Positions 16,860-26,143 are shown, counted from the first letter of the stretch. The stretch is DNA of 64,000 nucleotides from Desulfobotulus mexicanus (GCF_006175995.1 NZ_VDMB01000004.1:124001-188000); one strand, 5' to 3'. The notes: generated from the letters alone by a model not told the origin. Numbers and translations: made by a program.

Positions 16860-17762
16860 ATGCATGCTTTCATCACAGGCGGTGCAGGATTTGTTGGCAC
16901 CCGTATCCTTTCCTCCCTGCTTGAAAAAGGATTTAATGTTTCAGCAGTAGACCTTGCCCCCGCACACCCTTACCTTAACCATGAAAAACTCACTTATTTT
17001 CAGGCTGACACCACCCTTCCCGGCCCATGGCAGGAAACAGCAGCAAATGCGGATCTTGTCATCAATCTTGCCGGTCGCAGTATCTTCCACTACTGGACTA
17101 AGGCTTCCATGGAAACCATGCGTAATTCACGCATCCTGACCACAGAAAACCTTGTCTCCTCTCTGTCCGGTAAAAAAGATCAGACCCTGATTTCCACATC
17201 CGCCATAGGATACTATGGTTCCTGCGGAGATGAAATACTCCGTGAAGACCATGAATCAGGCGAAGATTTTCTGGCAAGACTCTGTGTGGAATGGGAAAGT
17301 GCAGCTCTGGCTGCAGAAAAAAAAGGAATCCGTACAGTATGCATGCGACTGGGAATTGTACTGGGTGACAGAGGCGGAGCACTTGCCAAAATGATACCTG
17401 CCTACCGAATGGCCCTTGGCGGCCCTCTGGGTTCAGGAAAACAATGGATGCCGTGGATTCATGTGGATGATATTCTTGCTGCCGTGGACTTTTTTGTCAG
17501 CCATCCCGAAACCTCTGGGGTTTACAATCTTGTTGGTCCTGAATCTGTCACCAATGCTGACTTTTCCCGCACCCTGGCAAAACTCTTGCGCAGACCGGAT
17601 TTTTTCCGGGTTCCGGCCTTTGTCCTGCGTCTTTTTCTTGGAGATTTCGGAGAAATCCTTCTGGCAAGCCAGCGAGGAGTACCTGAAAAGCTTGAAAAAG
17701 AAGGATTCCAGTTCAGCTTTTCCACCCTGGAATCAGCCATCAAAAATGCCATTGAAAGCTGA
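16860..17762 (+). CDS. TIGR01777-family epimerase-like SDR protein
   Basis: A 300-residue extended short-chain dehydrogenase. The N-terminal nucleotide-binding motif is ITGGAGFVGTRI. It continues with VINLAGRSIFHYWTK, ISTSAIGYYGSCGDE with a Tyr in the expected active-site region, and PWIHVDDILAAV. A C-terminal DUF1731-like segment ends at RGVPEKLEKEGFQF. The family is called epimerase-like but its substrate is unknown; it is not SulA the division inhibitor. It starts after ACGGAGAAGCCC and ends 13 bases before cysK, suggesting one transcript. Confidence 0.85.
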   Translation: MHAFITGGAGFVGTRILSSLLEKGFNVSAVDLAPAHPYLNHEKLTYFQADTTLPGPWQETAANADLVINLAGRSIFHYWTKASMETMRNSRILTTENLVSSLSGKKDQTLISTSAIGYYGSCGDEILREDHESGEDFLARLCVEWESAALAAEKKGIRTVCMRLGIVLGDRGGALAKMIPAYRMALGGPLGSGKQWMPWIHVDDILAAVDFFVSHPETSGVYNLVGPESVTNADFSRTLAKLLRRPDFFRVPAFVLRLFLGDFGEILLASQRGVPEKLEKEGFQFSFSTLESAIKNAIES

Positions 17763-17775
17763 AAAGGAGTCTTTG

Positions 17776-18708
17776 ATGAGTATTTTACCGGATATTCCAG
17801 CCACCATAGGCAAAACTCCAATGGTGGATATAACACCGGATTCCATGAAAAAAAAGAATACAAGAATACTTGCCAAGCTGGAATTTTTCAATCCTCTGGG
17901 CAGTGTCAAGGATCGCATAGCAGAATCCATGATAAGCGCTGCCGAAAAAGAAGGTAAAATCGGCCCCGGTTCTGCCATCCTTGAACCCACCAGCGGGAAT
18001 ACGGGCATTGCCCTTGCGGCCATCTGTGCAGCAAGGGGATATCGCCTCACCCTAACCATGCCCGAAAGTATGAGTCTTGAGCGTAAAAAACTGCTCCGTT
18101 ATCTCGGTGCAGAACTTATCCTGACCCCGGCGGCGGCAGGCATGGCCGGTGCAATTGAAAAAGCCCATGATGTTCTTTCAAAAGACCGGAATATTTTTAT
18201 GCCTGATCAGTTTTCCAATCCGGCAAATCCTGCCATCCATGAAAGAACAACGGCCCCGGAGATGGATAAGGCGTCAGGAGGCCATATCCATGCCCTTGTG
18301 GCCGGAGTGGGAACCGGGGGAACCCTGACCGGAATCGGCCGATATTTTAAAAAAACCAATCCGGATTTCAAGGTGATAGCAGTGGAACCGGCATCTTCCC
18401 CCGTTCTTTCAGGAGGTTCTGCCGGTGCCCATAAAATCCAGGGAATTGGTGCAGGTTTTGTACCCGCAATTCTTGATACAGGCCTTATGGACGAAGTAAT
18501 TCAGGTTACAGACAATCAAGCCATGGATATGGCAAGAATGCTGGCCCGTACACGGGGGATTCTCTGCGGTATTTCATCGGGTGCGGCTGTTTCTGCAGCC
18601 ATGACTCTTGGTGAAAGACCTGAATTTCATGGAAAAACCCTGGTAACCATTCTGCCCAGCACAGGCGAGCGTTACCTCAGCACGGCCCTTTTTGACAATG
18701 AAGCGTAA
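17776..18708 (+). CDS. cysK: Cysteine synthase A (O-acetylserine sulfhydrylase)
   Basis: A 310-residue PLP enzyme that makes cysteine from O-acetylserine and sulfide in the cytoplasm. The PLP-binding Lys lies in NPLGSVKDRIA (about residue 42). The substrate loop TSGNTGIA and the Gly-rich phosphate loop GVGTGGTLTG are present, with GISSGAA near the C terminus. The ATG at 17776 follows AAAAGGAG. A reading from 17416 would overlap the previous gene by over 340 bases and is rejected. No cysE is adjacent. Confidence 0.93.
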   Translation: MSILPDIPATIGKTPMVDITPDSMKKKNTRILAKLEFFNPLGSVKDRIAESMISAAEKEGKIGPGSAILEPTSGNTGIALAAICAARGYRLTLTMPESMSLERKKLLRYLGAELILTPAAAGMAGAIEKAHDVLSKDRNIFMPDQFSNPANPAIHERTTAPEMDKASGGHIHALVAGVGTGGTLTGIGRYFKKTNPDFKVIAVEPASSPVLSGGSAGAHKIQGIGAGFVPAILDTGLMDEVIQVTDNQAMDMARMLARTRGILCGISSGAAVSAAMTLGERPEFHGKTLVTILPSTGERYLSTALFDNEA

Positions 18709-18728
18709 TTTAAATATATGACATACCT

Positions 18729-20816
18729 TTAGATATGATTGATCATGAGGGTGAGGGGTTTATCCTTTTCTCCAGCCAACCACACGGGATCGGGCCTGCG
18801 ACAGGGGTCTTCTCCGGGACCTGCGGCAAGCCAGGCTTCTCCCATGGCCTTGAATGCCCTGAAGGCCTTGCTTTCCACATCCACCAGTTTTTTCTCCATC
18901 ACCAGCATCATTTTTCCCTTGCGTTCTTCCAGATGCATCAGTGCGGCAAGGGGAATTCCCATGGGCTCCCACTGGGAAACATCCTTTTCAAGGTTGCGGA
19001 TAACGGCCATCTGGCCAGTGGCTCCCCCGGATATCAGGGCAAAAACCGTACGCCCTAAATTATAGGTATAGTCGCAGTCAAAGGGGGTTGGATCACTTCC
19101 CCTGCCATCGTAACCGTAGAAATGGGGCTGCATGCGGAAATCAGGCTCAGACTTACGGAAAACTTTTAAAATAGCAGGCGGTACGCTTCCATCCTGAAGG
19201 AGACCTGCTTTTTCCAAAGCAAGGGTCAGGGTCTTCACGGAAATGATATGCTCTTTAAAAAGGAGAGGGGCCTCTTTTATATCCCCATTACGGAACAATA
19301 CAGATTTGAAGGTTTCCGGTTGCAGTCCTTCCCTGAGAAGGGTATTTTCATACCAGCTTCGGTCAATACCCACCTTGTAAATTCCCTTTTCCTTGAGAAT
19401 TTTCAGGTAATCCTTCACAAGACCCACAATAATTTTATCCGTTTCCACTTGTGAAAACTGAAAATTACCGTGGCTATCCCGCTCCGTAAGCAGCCCTTCC
19501 TTGAAAAAATCCGGAATATCACTGAAAAAGTCATGATCCCTCTGATTCCATACTGAGATACATGCTTTTTCCTCTGCTTCACGGGCCAAACGCCTCAGAA
19601 AATTCATTTTTTTATCAAGGTCAGGAAGATCAGAATGGAAATCCGTATCATGGGTACGGTTATACTCTGCGATCAATGTGGAGAGCTTAATAATCAGAGC
19701 CTGAATTTCATTAATGAACTCCAGAAGACCTTCAGGGATCACAAGTACTCCGTAATTTTTTCCTGCCGCAGCCCTCTGCACAATGGCATTGCATACAATA
19801 CGGGAAAGATGCCGCAGGGTCATACCATAGGCCGTATAATCCCTTTCTCCTTTTTTTTCCGCCGCAGCCAGACGCTCTTCATCCAGATACTCAGCCAGCT
19901 CTTCGCCGATAAGGGTAAGGGTGGGATGGGTCTGTAAAGCGACTTCTAAGGCAAGGTGACTGGCAACCCGGCCCATAACCTTGCAGATGTGCCAGTATTT
20001 AACATCACTGGCCGCATCGGTGCAGAGGTTGGCAATGTCTCTGGAAAAAGCAAGGGCCGCAGTATGGAAACCAAAACTCACACCACAAAGGGTCTGACCT
20101 GAGGCATCGGCAACCTGAATATCACCGTCTATGGTTTTAGGAACGCCGATCACCTGCACACCGTCCTCCAGAAAATTTTCCGCAAGAAAGGCTGCATTGG
20201 TGTTGGAATCATCCCCCCCTACAATCACAAGGGCATCAATTCCCAGCTCTTTGCAGGTTTTTCTGGAAAGGATGATTTTTTCTCTGGTATCAACCTTGGT
20301 TCTTCCTGTCCGGATCATGGAAAAACCGCCGAGATTACGATAACTGTCCACCTGATCCCGGCTCAGGGGCTGATACATGCCTTCTATGATGCCTTCCGGC
20401 CCCATGAGAAAACCCAGAATTTCACTTTCAGGATTAGCCTCCTTTGCCGCATCAAAAAGTCCTGCAATGACATTATGCCCTCCGGGTGCCGGACCTCCTG
20501 AAAAAACAATGGCAATTCTTCTTTTTTTTCTGCCCTTATCTTCTGCCTCTATGACCTTGACTGGCAGAATACGCTGTACAGGATTTTCTGCGATACCCGG
20601 AAGCTGAAGCAGGGCCTCCCTGTGAAGATCAAAGGTAACGGTATCGTCTCTTTCAAGGCGGGTATAAGCCCCTTGCAGTGCAGGACAGACAGAAGGAGAA
20701 TAGGCCAGACGGGCCTGAAGCTCACGGCTTTTATTGTTCATCATCTCTTCAGCATCCGCCAGAAAACCGTTTTCAGACCATTTTTCCAGTGCCATACTTC
20801 CCACACAACCTCCCAT
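18729..20816 (-). CDS. pfp: Pyrophosphate-dependent 6-phosphofructokinase (long type)
   Basis: A 695-residue phosphofructokinase of the long, plant-like PPi type. It interconverts fructose 6-phosphate and fructose 1,6-bisphosphate with PPi or Pi. The signatures are FSGGPAPGGHNV, VIVGGDDSNTNA (an Asp replaces the ATP-type Gly, as in PPi enzymes) and the catalytic PKTIDGD. The first ATG (20816) has a weak ribosome site. An ATG at 20795 (MALEKW) follows GGGAGG, though at wide spacing, so the true start is uncertain by seven codons. It lies 35 bases downstream of the GGDEF gene on the same strand. Confidence 0.9.
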   Translation of the reverse strand: MGGCVGSMALEKWSENGFLADAEEMMNNKSRELQARLAYSPSVCPALQGAYTRLERDDTVTFDLHREALLQLPGIAENPVQRILPVKVIEAEDKGRKKRRIAIVFSGGPAPGGHNVIAGLFDAAKEANPESEILGFLMGPEGIIEGMYQPLSRDQVDSYRNLGGFSMIRTGRTKVDTREKIILSRKTCKELGIDALVIVGGDDSNTNAAFLAENFLEDGVQVIGVPKTIDGDIQVADASGQTLCGVSFGFHTAALAFSRDIANLCTDAASDVKYWHICKVMGRVASHLALEVALQTHPTLTLIGEELAEYLDEERLAAAEKKGERDYTAYGMTLRHLSRIVCNAIVQRAAAGKNYGVLVIPEGLLEFINEIQALIIKLSTLIAEYNRTHDTDFHSDLPDLDKKMNFLRRLAREAEEKACISVWNQRDHDFFSDIPDFFKEGLLTERDSHGNFQFSQVETDKIIVGLVKDYLKILKEKGIYKVGIDRSWYENTLLREGLQPETFKSVLFRNGDIKEAPLLFKEHIISVKTLTLALEKAGLLQDGSVPPAILKVFRKSEPDFRMQPHFYGYDGRGSDPTPFDCDYTYNLGRTVFALISGGATGQMAVIRNLEKDVSQWEPMGIPLAALMHLEERKGKMMLVMEKKLVDVESKAFRAFKAMGEAWLAAGPGEDPCRRPDPVWLAGEKDKPLTLMINHI

Positions 20817-20851
20817 TACCTGTCAAATTAAGCACATTTACTGTTAATAAA

Positions 20852-22447
20852 TCAAACTTCCGCCTGAACCACCCGGTTGCGACCGCTGTTTTTTGCCTCA
20901 TAAAGGGCCTTATCCACTCTGGAAAAAAAGACATCATAGCTGCCATCTTCTTCCCTGACAGTACCGGCTCCCACGCTGACGGTAATCTGTACCTTATCCT
21001 CTTTATGATAAAATGCGATGGTTTCCACGGCCATGCGGATTTTTTCCCCGGCTTCCCTTGCCCCCTCAGGGCCGGTCTCCGGCAGAAGAACGATAAACTC
21101 CTCTCCCCCGAAACGAGCCAGAAAATCACTGCCCCTTAAAACCGGTTTCACCTTTTCTATGATGGCCTTAAGACACTTATCCCCCACGGAATGCCCATAA
21201 ATATCATTGACGTTTTTAAAACGGTCCACATCAAATATCAAAAGGGAAAACAGGCTGCCATAACGTCTGAAGCGGTCCATTTCCTCGGCCACATGCCTGT
21301 CGTAGGCCCTTCTGTTGTAGGCTCCGGTAAGGGGATCTCTAAGCAGTTCCTCTTCAAGGATTTTAGATTTTTCATTCACACGGATCATTTCATCCCGCAT
21401 TTTGAAAAGGCCCTGCTGCATGGTTCTGTAACGGTTATCCGCCTCTTCCTTACGTTTTTCATCCTCGGACTGCTTTCGGGTCAGCACCTGCTGAATAACA
21501 TTGAGGCGAGATACCACGGCATCTTTAAGTTCCTCAAGGGTTTTTGAGAAACTGGCTTTCTGATCAAGGACTTCAAGCTGTCCTGCAAGGGTGGCGGAAA
21601 ACTCCCTGTTGGATGTTACGTCCGCTGTCATCTGTTCCATGAATGCGGAAAGCACAAGTTTTTCCATCTGTTCAAGCCGACCCGCAATTTCCCGGATGAC
21701 AGCAGCAGCGGCCTCCCTTTCATCGTGCATGGCAGCCACATAGTCGGCCACAATATCGATGATATCCCTTCTGATCAAAAGAAAGTCATCGAGACTTCCG
21801 GCATCCTTGAGATCTTCATTAATCTTTCGGATACGTTCTACAGAACCCGTATCCAGATTCAGGCGAAGATTATTTGTTATTTCCTGAAAGGATTCCCTTA
21901 AGGTTTCAAAAAGAAGATTGGTATCTTTGCCACTGTCTTTGAAAAAACGGCCAAAAATTCCTTTTTTCGATTTGCCTTCATCTTCACAGCTTCCTGCGGC
22001 CCGGAACGCCGTATCTTTAAGTTCCGCAAAGGACTTTTCAAGAATGCTGATTCCTGCATTTTCACGAACAAGCTTACGGAAACGATCACTGGCAGTATTT
22101 AAGTCGGAAGAACAGACATTCTTCTGCATTTCTGCAAAAAGCAGGAGGGTTCTGCGATAAAAACGATCAGCTGCCTGTGTTTTTTCTTCCAATGCACCGT
22201 AGTCCTTCAGCAGGGTATCCTTTTGCTGACGAAGACGGTCATAGCGGGCCTGCAGTTCTTCAAGGCTTTCCTTTTCAGAAGCTACAATTTTTAAAAAAGA
22301 TTCCGAGGCCAGCAGATTCTGACTGAGCAGCATATCCCTTAAACCATCGGAGCTTAAGGATATTTTCTTTTCTGCCATTTCCCTGAGGGAAGATATGCAG
22401 GCCTTTGAAATCAGTTCTAATAGAGCCTTATATTCTCTGTTTTCCAT
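20852..22447 (-). CDS. GGDEF-domain diguanylate cyclase with long helical N-terminal region
   Basis: A 531-residue soluble protein. Residues 1-350 are strongly helical with coiled-coil character and resemble no sensor domain I know. The C-terminal 165 residues are a GGDEF domain: DPLTGAYNRRA, FDVDRFKNVND, and the active-site variant GGEEF, which is catalytically competent in known enzymes. RGSD five residues before it fits the inhibitory I-site (RxxD). It probably makes c-di-GMP with product feedback. There is no membrane segment or signal peptide. It is the promoter-proximal gene of a possible operon with pfp. Confidence 0.88.
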   Translation of the reverse strand: MENREYKALLELISKACISSLREMAEKKISLSSDGLRDMLLSQNLLASESFLKIVASEKESLEELQARYDRLRQQKDTLLKDYGALEEKTQAADRFYRRTLLLFAEMQKNVCSSDLNTASDRFRKLVRENAGISILEKSFAELKDTAFRAAGSCEDEGKSKKGIFGRFFKDSGKDTNLLFETLRESFQEITNNLRLNLDTGSVERIRKINEDLKDAGSLDDFLLIRRDIIDIVADYVAAMHDEREAAAAVIREIAGRLEQMEKLVLSAFMEQMTADVTSNREFSATLAGQLEVLDQKASFSKTLEELKDAVVSRLNVIQQVLTRKQSEDEKRKEEADNRYRTMQQGLFKMRDEMIRVNEKSKILEEELLRDPLTGAYNRRAYDRHVAEEMDRFRRYGSLFSLLIFDVDRFKNVNDIYGHSVGDKCLKAIIEKVKPVLRGSDFLARFGGEEFIVLLPETGPEGAREAGEKIRMAVETIAFYHKEDKVQITVSVGAGTVREEDGSYDVFFSRVDKALYEAKNSGRNRVVQAEV

Positions 22448-22680
22448 AGGATCTTCTTCTGTTTTTGGGATTCAATCAGGCCAGTGATTTTCCAGTTCAA
22501 TATTATTATCCGAGTTTATAAAAAAATGCCATGAAAAATGGCCGCACTTACGGCACCATTCCAACGGTGAAAAGTTTCTTCTACTTCCGGCAGAGATCTG
22601 CTAATCTCACTGGCTGTTTATATTTGTCTGAAAAAACGACAATCTCTTAACCATATACTTTAAGGAAAAACGGACACCCT

Positions 22681-23412
22681 ATGATTTCCGTAAAAAATAT
22701 TTTCAAAACCTTCCATGTACCCCATAAGGTTTATGCCCTGAAAGATGTCTCCTGTGAAATTACCGAAGGTGAAGTTTTGGTGGTTATCGGACCTTCAGGC
22801 TCCGGGAAAAGTACCTTTCTGCGCTGTTTGAATCAGTTGGAAAAGGCGGATTCAGGACATATCATGATTGACGGCGTCGATATTCTTGATCCTGCCACCA
22901 ATATAAACAAAGTCCGGGAAGAAGTGGGCATGGTTTTCCAGAGCTTCAACCTCTTTCCCCATAAAACCGTCATGGAAAATATCTGTCTGGCCCAGGAAAC
23001 GGTACGGAAACGCCCAAAGGAGGAAGCCCTTGAGAGGGCCTATAAGCTCCTGGACAAGGTGGGTATCCGGGACAAGGCAAATGTTTATCCTGAACAGCTT
23101 TCCGGCGGACAGCAGCAGCGTGTTGCCATTGCAAGGGCACTGGCCATGGATCCCAAAGTCATGCTCTTTGATGAACCCACATCAGCTCTGGACCCTGAAA
23201 TGGTGGGCGAAGTGCTGGATGTAATGAAAACCCTTGCCAGAGAGGGTATGACCATGGTGGTTGTCACCCATGAAATGGGTTTTGCAAGGGAGGTTGCGGA
23301 TCGTGTCATTTTCATGGATCTGGGCGAAATCCTTGAAGTGGGAACCCCGGAACACTTTTTCAAAAGCACACAGAATGAGAGAGCACGCCTTTTCTTAAGT
23401 CAGATTCTTTAA
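22681..23412 (+). CDS. Polar amino-acid-type ABC transporter ATP-binding protein
   Basis: A 243-residue ABC ATPase with Walker [11 protein letters not shown]-loop [11 protein letters not shown], signature [15 protein letters not shown], Walker [15 protein letters not shown] and the switch His in VVTHEMGFA. The sequence most resembles GlnQ/HisP-type subunits. No permease or binding protein lies nearby, so its partners are elsewhere. The next gene, ftsY, starts 9 bases later. The layout recalls ftsE next to ftsY in enterobacteria, but this ATPase looks like GlnQ rather than FtsE. Confidence 0.85.
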   Translation: MISVKNIFKTFHVPHKVYALKDVSCEITEGEVLVVIGPSGSGKSTFLRCLNQLEKADSGHIMIDGVDILDPATNINKVREEVGMVFQSFNLFPHKTVMENICLAQETVRKRPKEEALERAYKLLDKVGIRDKANVYPEQLSGGQQQRVAIARALAMDPKVMLFDEPTSALDPEMVGEVLDVMKTLAREGMTMVVVTHEMGFAREVADRVIFMDLGEILEVGTPEHFFKSTQNERARLFLSQIL

Positions 23413-23421
23413 TAAGGACAG

Positions 23422-24552
23422 ATGAAGATGAGTTTTTCCCTTTTTGGCAAGAAAAAATCCAAAATAACCAAGAATTCTGAAACCCATATTCCCTCCAAGG
23501 AAATGCCGGATTCCATGGAGCAGGAAACACCTGAATCTGAAGCAGGTGAACCTGAAGTGGAAATCCGGTCTGATAAAGTAGCTTCTACAGAAGAAAATCC
23601 AGAAACCTCTTCCAAAAAGCAGGAAACGGGCGAACAGGATCAGGGCAGTTTTTTCAAAAGCCTCAAAAAAGGTCTTTCCAAAACCAGAGCCCTTTTAACA
23701 ACGGATGTGGATGATCTGCTTCTGGGCCGCAAGATTGATGAAAGCCTGCTGGAAGAACTGGAAGAAAAGCTCATAACTGCGGATCTCGGCGTGGAAACAT
23801 CCATGTCCATTGTGGCACGTATCCGGGAAGTCCGGGGCCGCATTCAATCCGGAGAAGACCTGAAAGCCCTTATACGTGAAGAAATTTTAAGGGAGATGGA
23901 CGAAGAAAATCAGGGTCAGACACAGGAAAGCTTCATGGGCTTTTCTCCGAAGGTGATTCTGGTAACAGGAGTAAATGGTGTGGGTAAAACCACCACCATA
24001 GGCAAGATGGCGGCCCTGTATACCCGTCAGGGGAAAAAGGTCATCCTTGCAGCTGGCGATACCTTCCGGGCCGCCGCATGTGAACAGCTGGGAATGTGGG
24101 CCGAACGCAGCGGTGCCACCCTGATCCGGCATAAAGAAAATTCCGATCCGGCATCTGTAGCCTTTGATGCCCTGGATGCAGCCATTGCCAGAAAAGCAGA
24201 CATTGTGCTTGTGGATACGGCAGGCCGTCTGCATAACAAGGTCAATCTCATGGAGGAGCTGAAAAAAATCCGTCGTACTCTGGATAAACGCATGCCCGGA
24301 GCCCCCCATGAAACCCTTTTGGTGCTGGATGCCACCACAGGACAGAATGCCCTCAGACAGGCTGAAATTTTCCATGAAGCCGTAGGACTAACCGGCCTTG
24401 TGCTGACCAAGCTGGATGGCACTGCCAGAGGTGGTATTGTGGTCTCCATTCAAAAACAGATGGGTCTTCCCATACGTTATATAGGTGTGGGTGAATCCAT
24501 GGAAGATCTGCAACCCTTTGATGCAAAAGCTTTTCTGGAGGCCATGTTTTAG
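23422..24552 (+). CDS. ftsY: Signal recognition particle receptor FtsY
   Basis: A 376-residue SRP receptor GTPase, which docks ribosome-SRP complexes at the inner membrane. The first 75 residues form an acidic A domain after a basic start (FGKKKSKITK). The helical N domain follows, then the G domain with GVNGVGKTTTIGK (P-loop), DTFRAAACEQL, DTAGRLHNK (G3) and TKLDGTARGG (G4). GVGESMEDLQPF closes the protein. The start could be the ATG at 23422 or two codons later at 23428; both are served by AAGGAC. It is probably co-transcribed with the ABC ATPase. Confidence 0.94.
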   Translation: MKMSFSLFGKKKSKITKNSETHIPSKEMPDSMEQETPESEAGEPEVEIRSDKVASTEENPETSSKKQETGEQDQGSFFKSLKKGLSKTRALLTTDVDDLLLGRKIDESLLEELEEKLITADLGVETSMSIVARIREVRGRIQSGEDLKALIREEILREMDEENQGQTQESFMGFSPKVILVTGVNGVGKTTTIGKMAALYTRQGKKVILAAGDTFRAAACEQLGMWAERSGATLIRHKENSDPASVAFDALDAAIARKADIVLVDTAGRLHNKVNLMEELKKIRRTLDKRMPGAPHETLLVLDATTGQNALRQAEIFHEAVGLTGLVLTKLDGTARGGIVVSIQKQMGLPIRYIGVGESMEDLQPFDAKAFLEAMF

Positions 24553-24599
24553 GCTCTTTTAACAAACTGCCTTTTTAAGAAATCAATAATGATAAAGCA

Positions 24600-24749
24600 A
24601 GCAGGCCTTTTGTGGGTGACATTGCAATAGTTTCGGAGTAACTGTTCAGTACAATTTTCCTTTGATAAATCGAAGACCTTTAATCAGGTGTATAGACAAC
24701 CGGACCATTTGTTCGTGACGCAATCTTTCAGGATAAAATGTGCTGAATA
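24600..24749. repeat. Shortened/rearranged copy C of the palindromic repeat
   Basis: TGTTCAGTACAATTT (24643-24657) and AAAATGTGCTGAAT (24735-24748) are diverged forms of the terminal repeats of copies A and B. They flank an interior that keeps CATTTGTTCGTGACGCAATC. The rest of the long palindrome is missing, giving an element of about 107 bases. Just upstream, 24611-24636 (GTGACATTGCAATAGTTTCGGA core) matches an internal part of copy B, so a second fragment abuts it. Confidence 0.65.
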
Positions 24750-24835
24750 ATTACGTTTCGGATTGTTTCATGAACAAAAGGCCTTTGTGCTTTCAGATCA
24801 AGAGAATCCGGCCCAACTGTAACATCCTGGTACTT

Positions 24836-24887
24836 TTGTCTCAAAAAGTTACAGCCAGCCCCTGATAATCGTAACTTTTTGAGACAA
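24836..24887. promoter_or_regulatory. Perfect 17-bp inverted repeat, candidate enhancer (UAS)
   Basis: Arm TTGTCTCAAAAAGTTAC (24836-24852) and its exact complement (24871-24887) are separated by 18 bases. The centre lies about 77-90 bases upstream of the sigma-54 site at 24938. That is where NtrC-type enhancer-binding proteins usually bind. No T run follows, so a terminator role is less likely. Binding is inferred. Confidence 0.55.
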
Positions 24888-24937
24888 GTCCTGCCCTGCC
24901 CTGTTTCCCCTCTCCCATTGTACGGCCCTTTCAAATC

Positions 24938-24953
24938 TGGCACACAAGTTGCT
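24938..24953 (+). promoter_or_regulatory. Sigma-54 (RpoN) promoter, full consensus match
   Basis: TGGCACACAAGTTGCT fits the -24/-12 consensus TGGCAC-R-N4-TTGCW at every defined position. It ends 26 bases before the ATG of the receiver-PP2C gene, leaving room for a short 5' leader with the ribosome site GAAGGAGA. Expression should need RpoN and an activator. Confidence 0.8.
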
Positions 24954-24979
24954 AACTGTCTCTGCCGAAGGAGACGGAT

Positions 24980-26143
24980 ATGGCTGCACACATTCTCATT
25001 GCAGAAGACGAAAATCATACAAGACTGGGACTTTCTCTGATTCTGCGTAAGGCAGGATACAGGGTTTCCCTTGCGGAAGACGGCCTTACAGCCCTGAATT
25101 TTCTGCGAAAGGCCGCAGATGAAGGCCCTGTTGTGGACCTTTTTCTCACGGACGTGCAGATGCCCGGCCTTACGGGGCTGGAGCTGCTGGATGCCATGAA
25201 AAGGGAAGGACTTCTTACACCCACCGTTGCCATAACCGGATACGGCGATAAGGAAATGGTGGTAAGTCTCATGCGGCGGGGATGTCAGGATTATCTGGAT
25301 AAACCCTTTACTCCCGAAGAAGTGCACAGCTGCATTGAAGGCATCCTTGCAAAGCAGGAGGAAAACAGAGATACCCTGCAAAACCGGGACATGGAACGCT
25401 TGCGTCTGGATCTTGAATCAAGGCAGCGGGAAATGTCATCGGCAAGACAGGCCCATGCCGCCCTTACCCGGCCACCAAGACCTGTTAAGAGCCTGAAAAT
25501 CTGCTTTCTTCAGCATGCCTATGCGGAAATGGGGGGGGATTTTCTGGATTTCCGGGAAACGGGCACACAATGTGACATCCTCCTTGCGGATGTTGCCGGC
25601 CATGACATGGGCGCTTCCTACCACACCGTTATGCTGAAAGCCTTTTTTGAGGATCATCCCTTAAGAAATGGTGAAAGTCTTTTCAAGGCCCTCAATACCC
25701 ATCTGGCCTCTTCCGGCAATGACCGCATGATTACAGCCCTTTTTCTTCGGGTAAACCTCGATGAAAAGCGTATGTCAATCTGCAACGCAGCCCACCCTTC
25801 CCCGATTCTTCTGGACTTGAAAACCGGTACCTCCAGCACCCTGAAGGCCACGGGAGACAGCATCGGACTCTGGCCGGATGCGGAATTTCCGGAAACAAGC
25901 CATGCCCTTATCCCGGGAAGCCGGATTCTAATGTTCACAGACGGAGTTTCCCAGACAAAACGCATTGACGGGCCTACGGGCAGACGGGAAAGCCTTGGAG
26001 AAAAAAGGATAATGGATCTTGCGGTAAAACACCGGGAAAAGGGGCTTGAAGATTTCCTTTCTGCCATATGGAAGGAGATCATGGATTTCTGCCGCAGCAA
26101 ACCTTCCGATGACATGCTTATGGTGGCCCTTGAAATTCCGTAA
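24980..26143 (+). CDS. Response regulator with PP2C/SpoIIE-type phosphatase output
   Basis: A 387-residue protein. Residues 1-125 are a receiver domain with acidic pocket AEDEN, phospho-acceptor Asp in FLTDVQMPG and Lys in DYLDKPF. A helical linker follows. Residues 175-387 are a SpoIIE/RsbU-like PP2C domain with metal ligands in MGGDFLDF, LLADVAGHDMGA, FTDGV and DDMLMVAL. Such proteins dephosphorylate STAS-domain anti-anti-sigma factors when their receiver is phosphorylated. The likely target is the STAS part of the next gene product. It is controlled by the sigma-54 promoter upstream. Confidence 0.88.
   Translation: MAAHILIAEDENHTRLGLSLILRKAGYRVSLAEDGLTALNFLRKAADEGPVVDLFLTDVQMPGLTGLELLDAMKREGLLTPTVAITGYGDKEMVVSLMRRGCQDYLDKPFTPEEVHSCIEGILAKQEENRDTLQNRDMERLRLDLESRQREMSSARQAHAALTRPPRPVKSLKICFLQHAYAEMGGDFLDFRETGTQCDILLADVAGHDMGASYHTVMLKAFFEDHPLRNGESLFKALNTHLASSGNDRMITALFLRVNLDEKRMSICNAAHPSPILLDLKTGTSSTLKATGDSIGLWPDAEFPETSHALIPGSRILMFTDGVSQTKRIDGPTGRRESLGEKRIMDLAVKHREKGLEDFLSAIWKEIMDFCRSKPSDDMLMVALEIP

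Noticed and set aside
17416-17775. 120-residue N-terminal extension of CysK
   Set aside because: It overlaps the upstream epimerase-like gene in another frame. A strong ribosome site precedes the ATG at 17776.
24836-24887. 17-bp inverted repeat considered as a terminator for ftsY
   Set aside because: It lies nearly 300 bases after ftsY and lacks a following T run. Its position upstream of a sigma-54 promoter fits a regulator site better.
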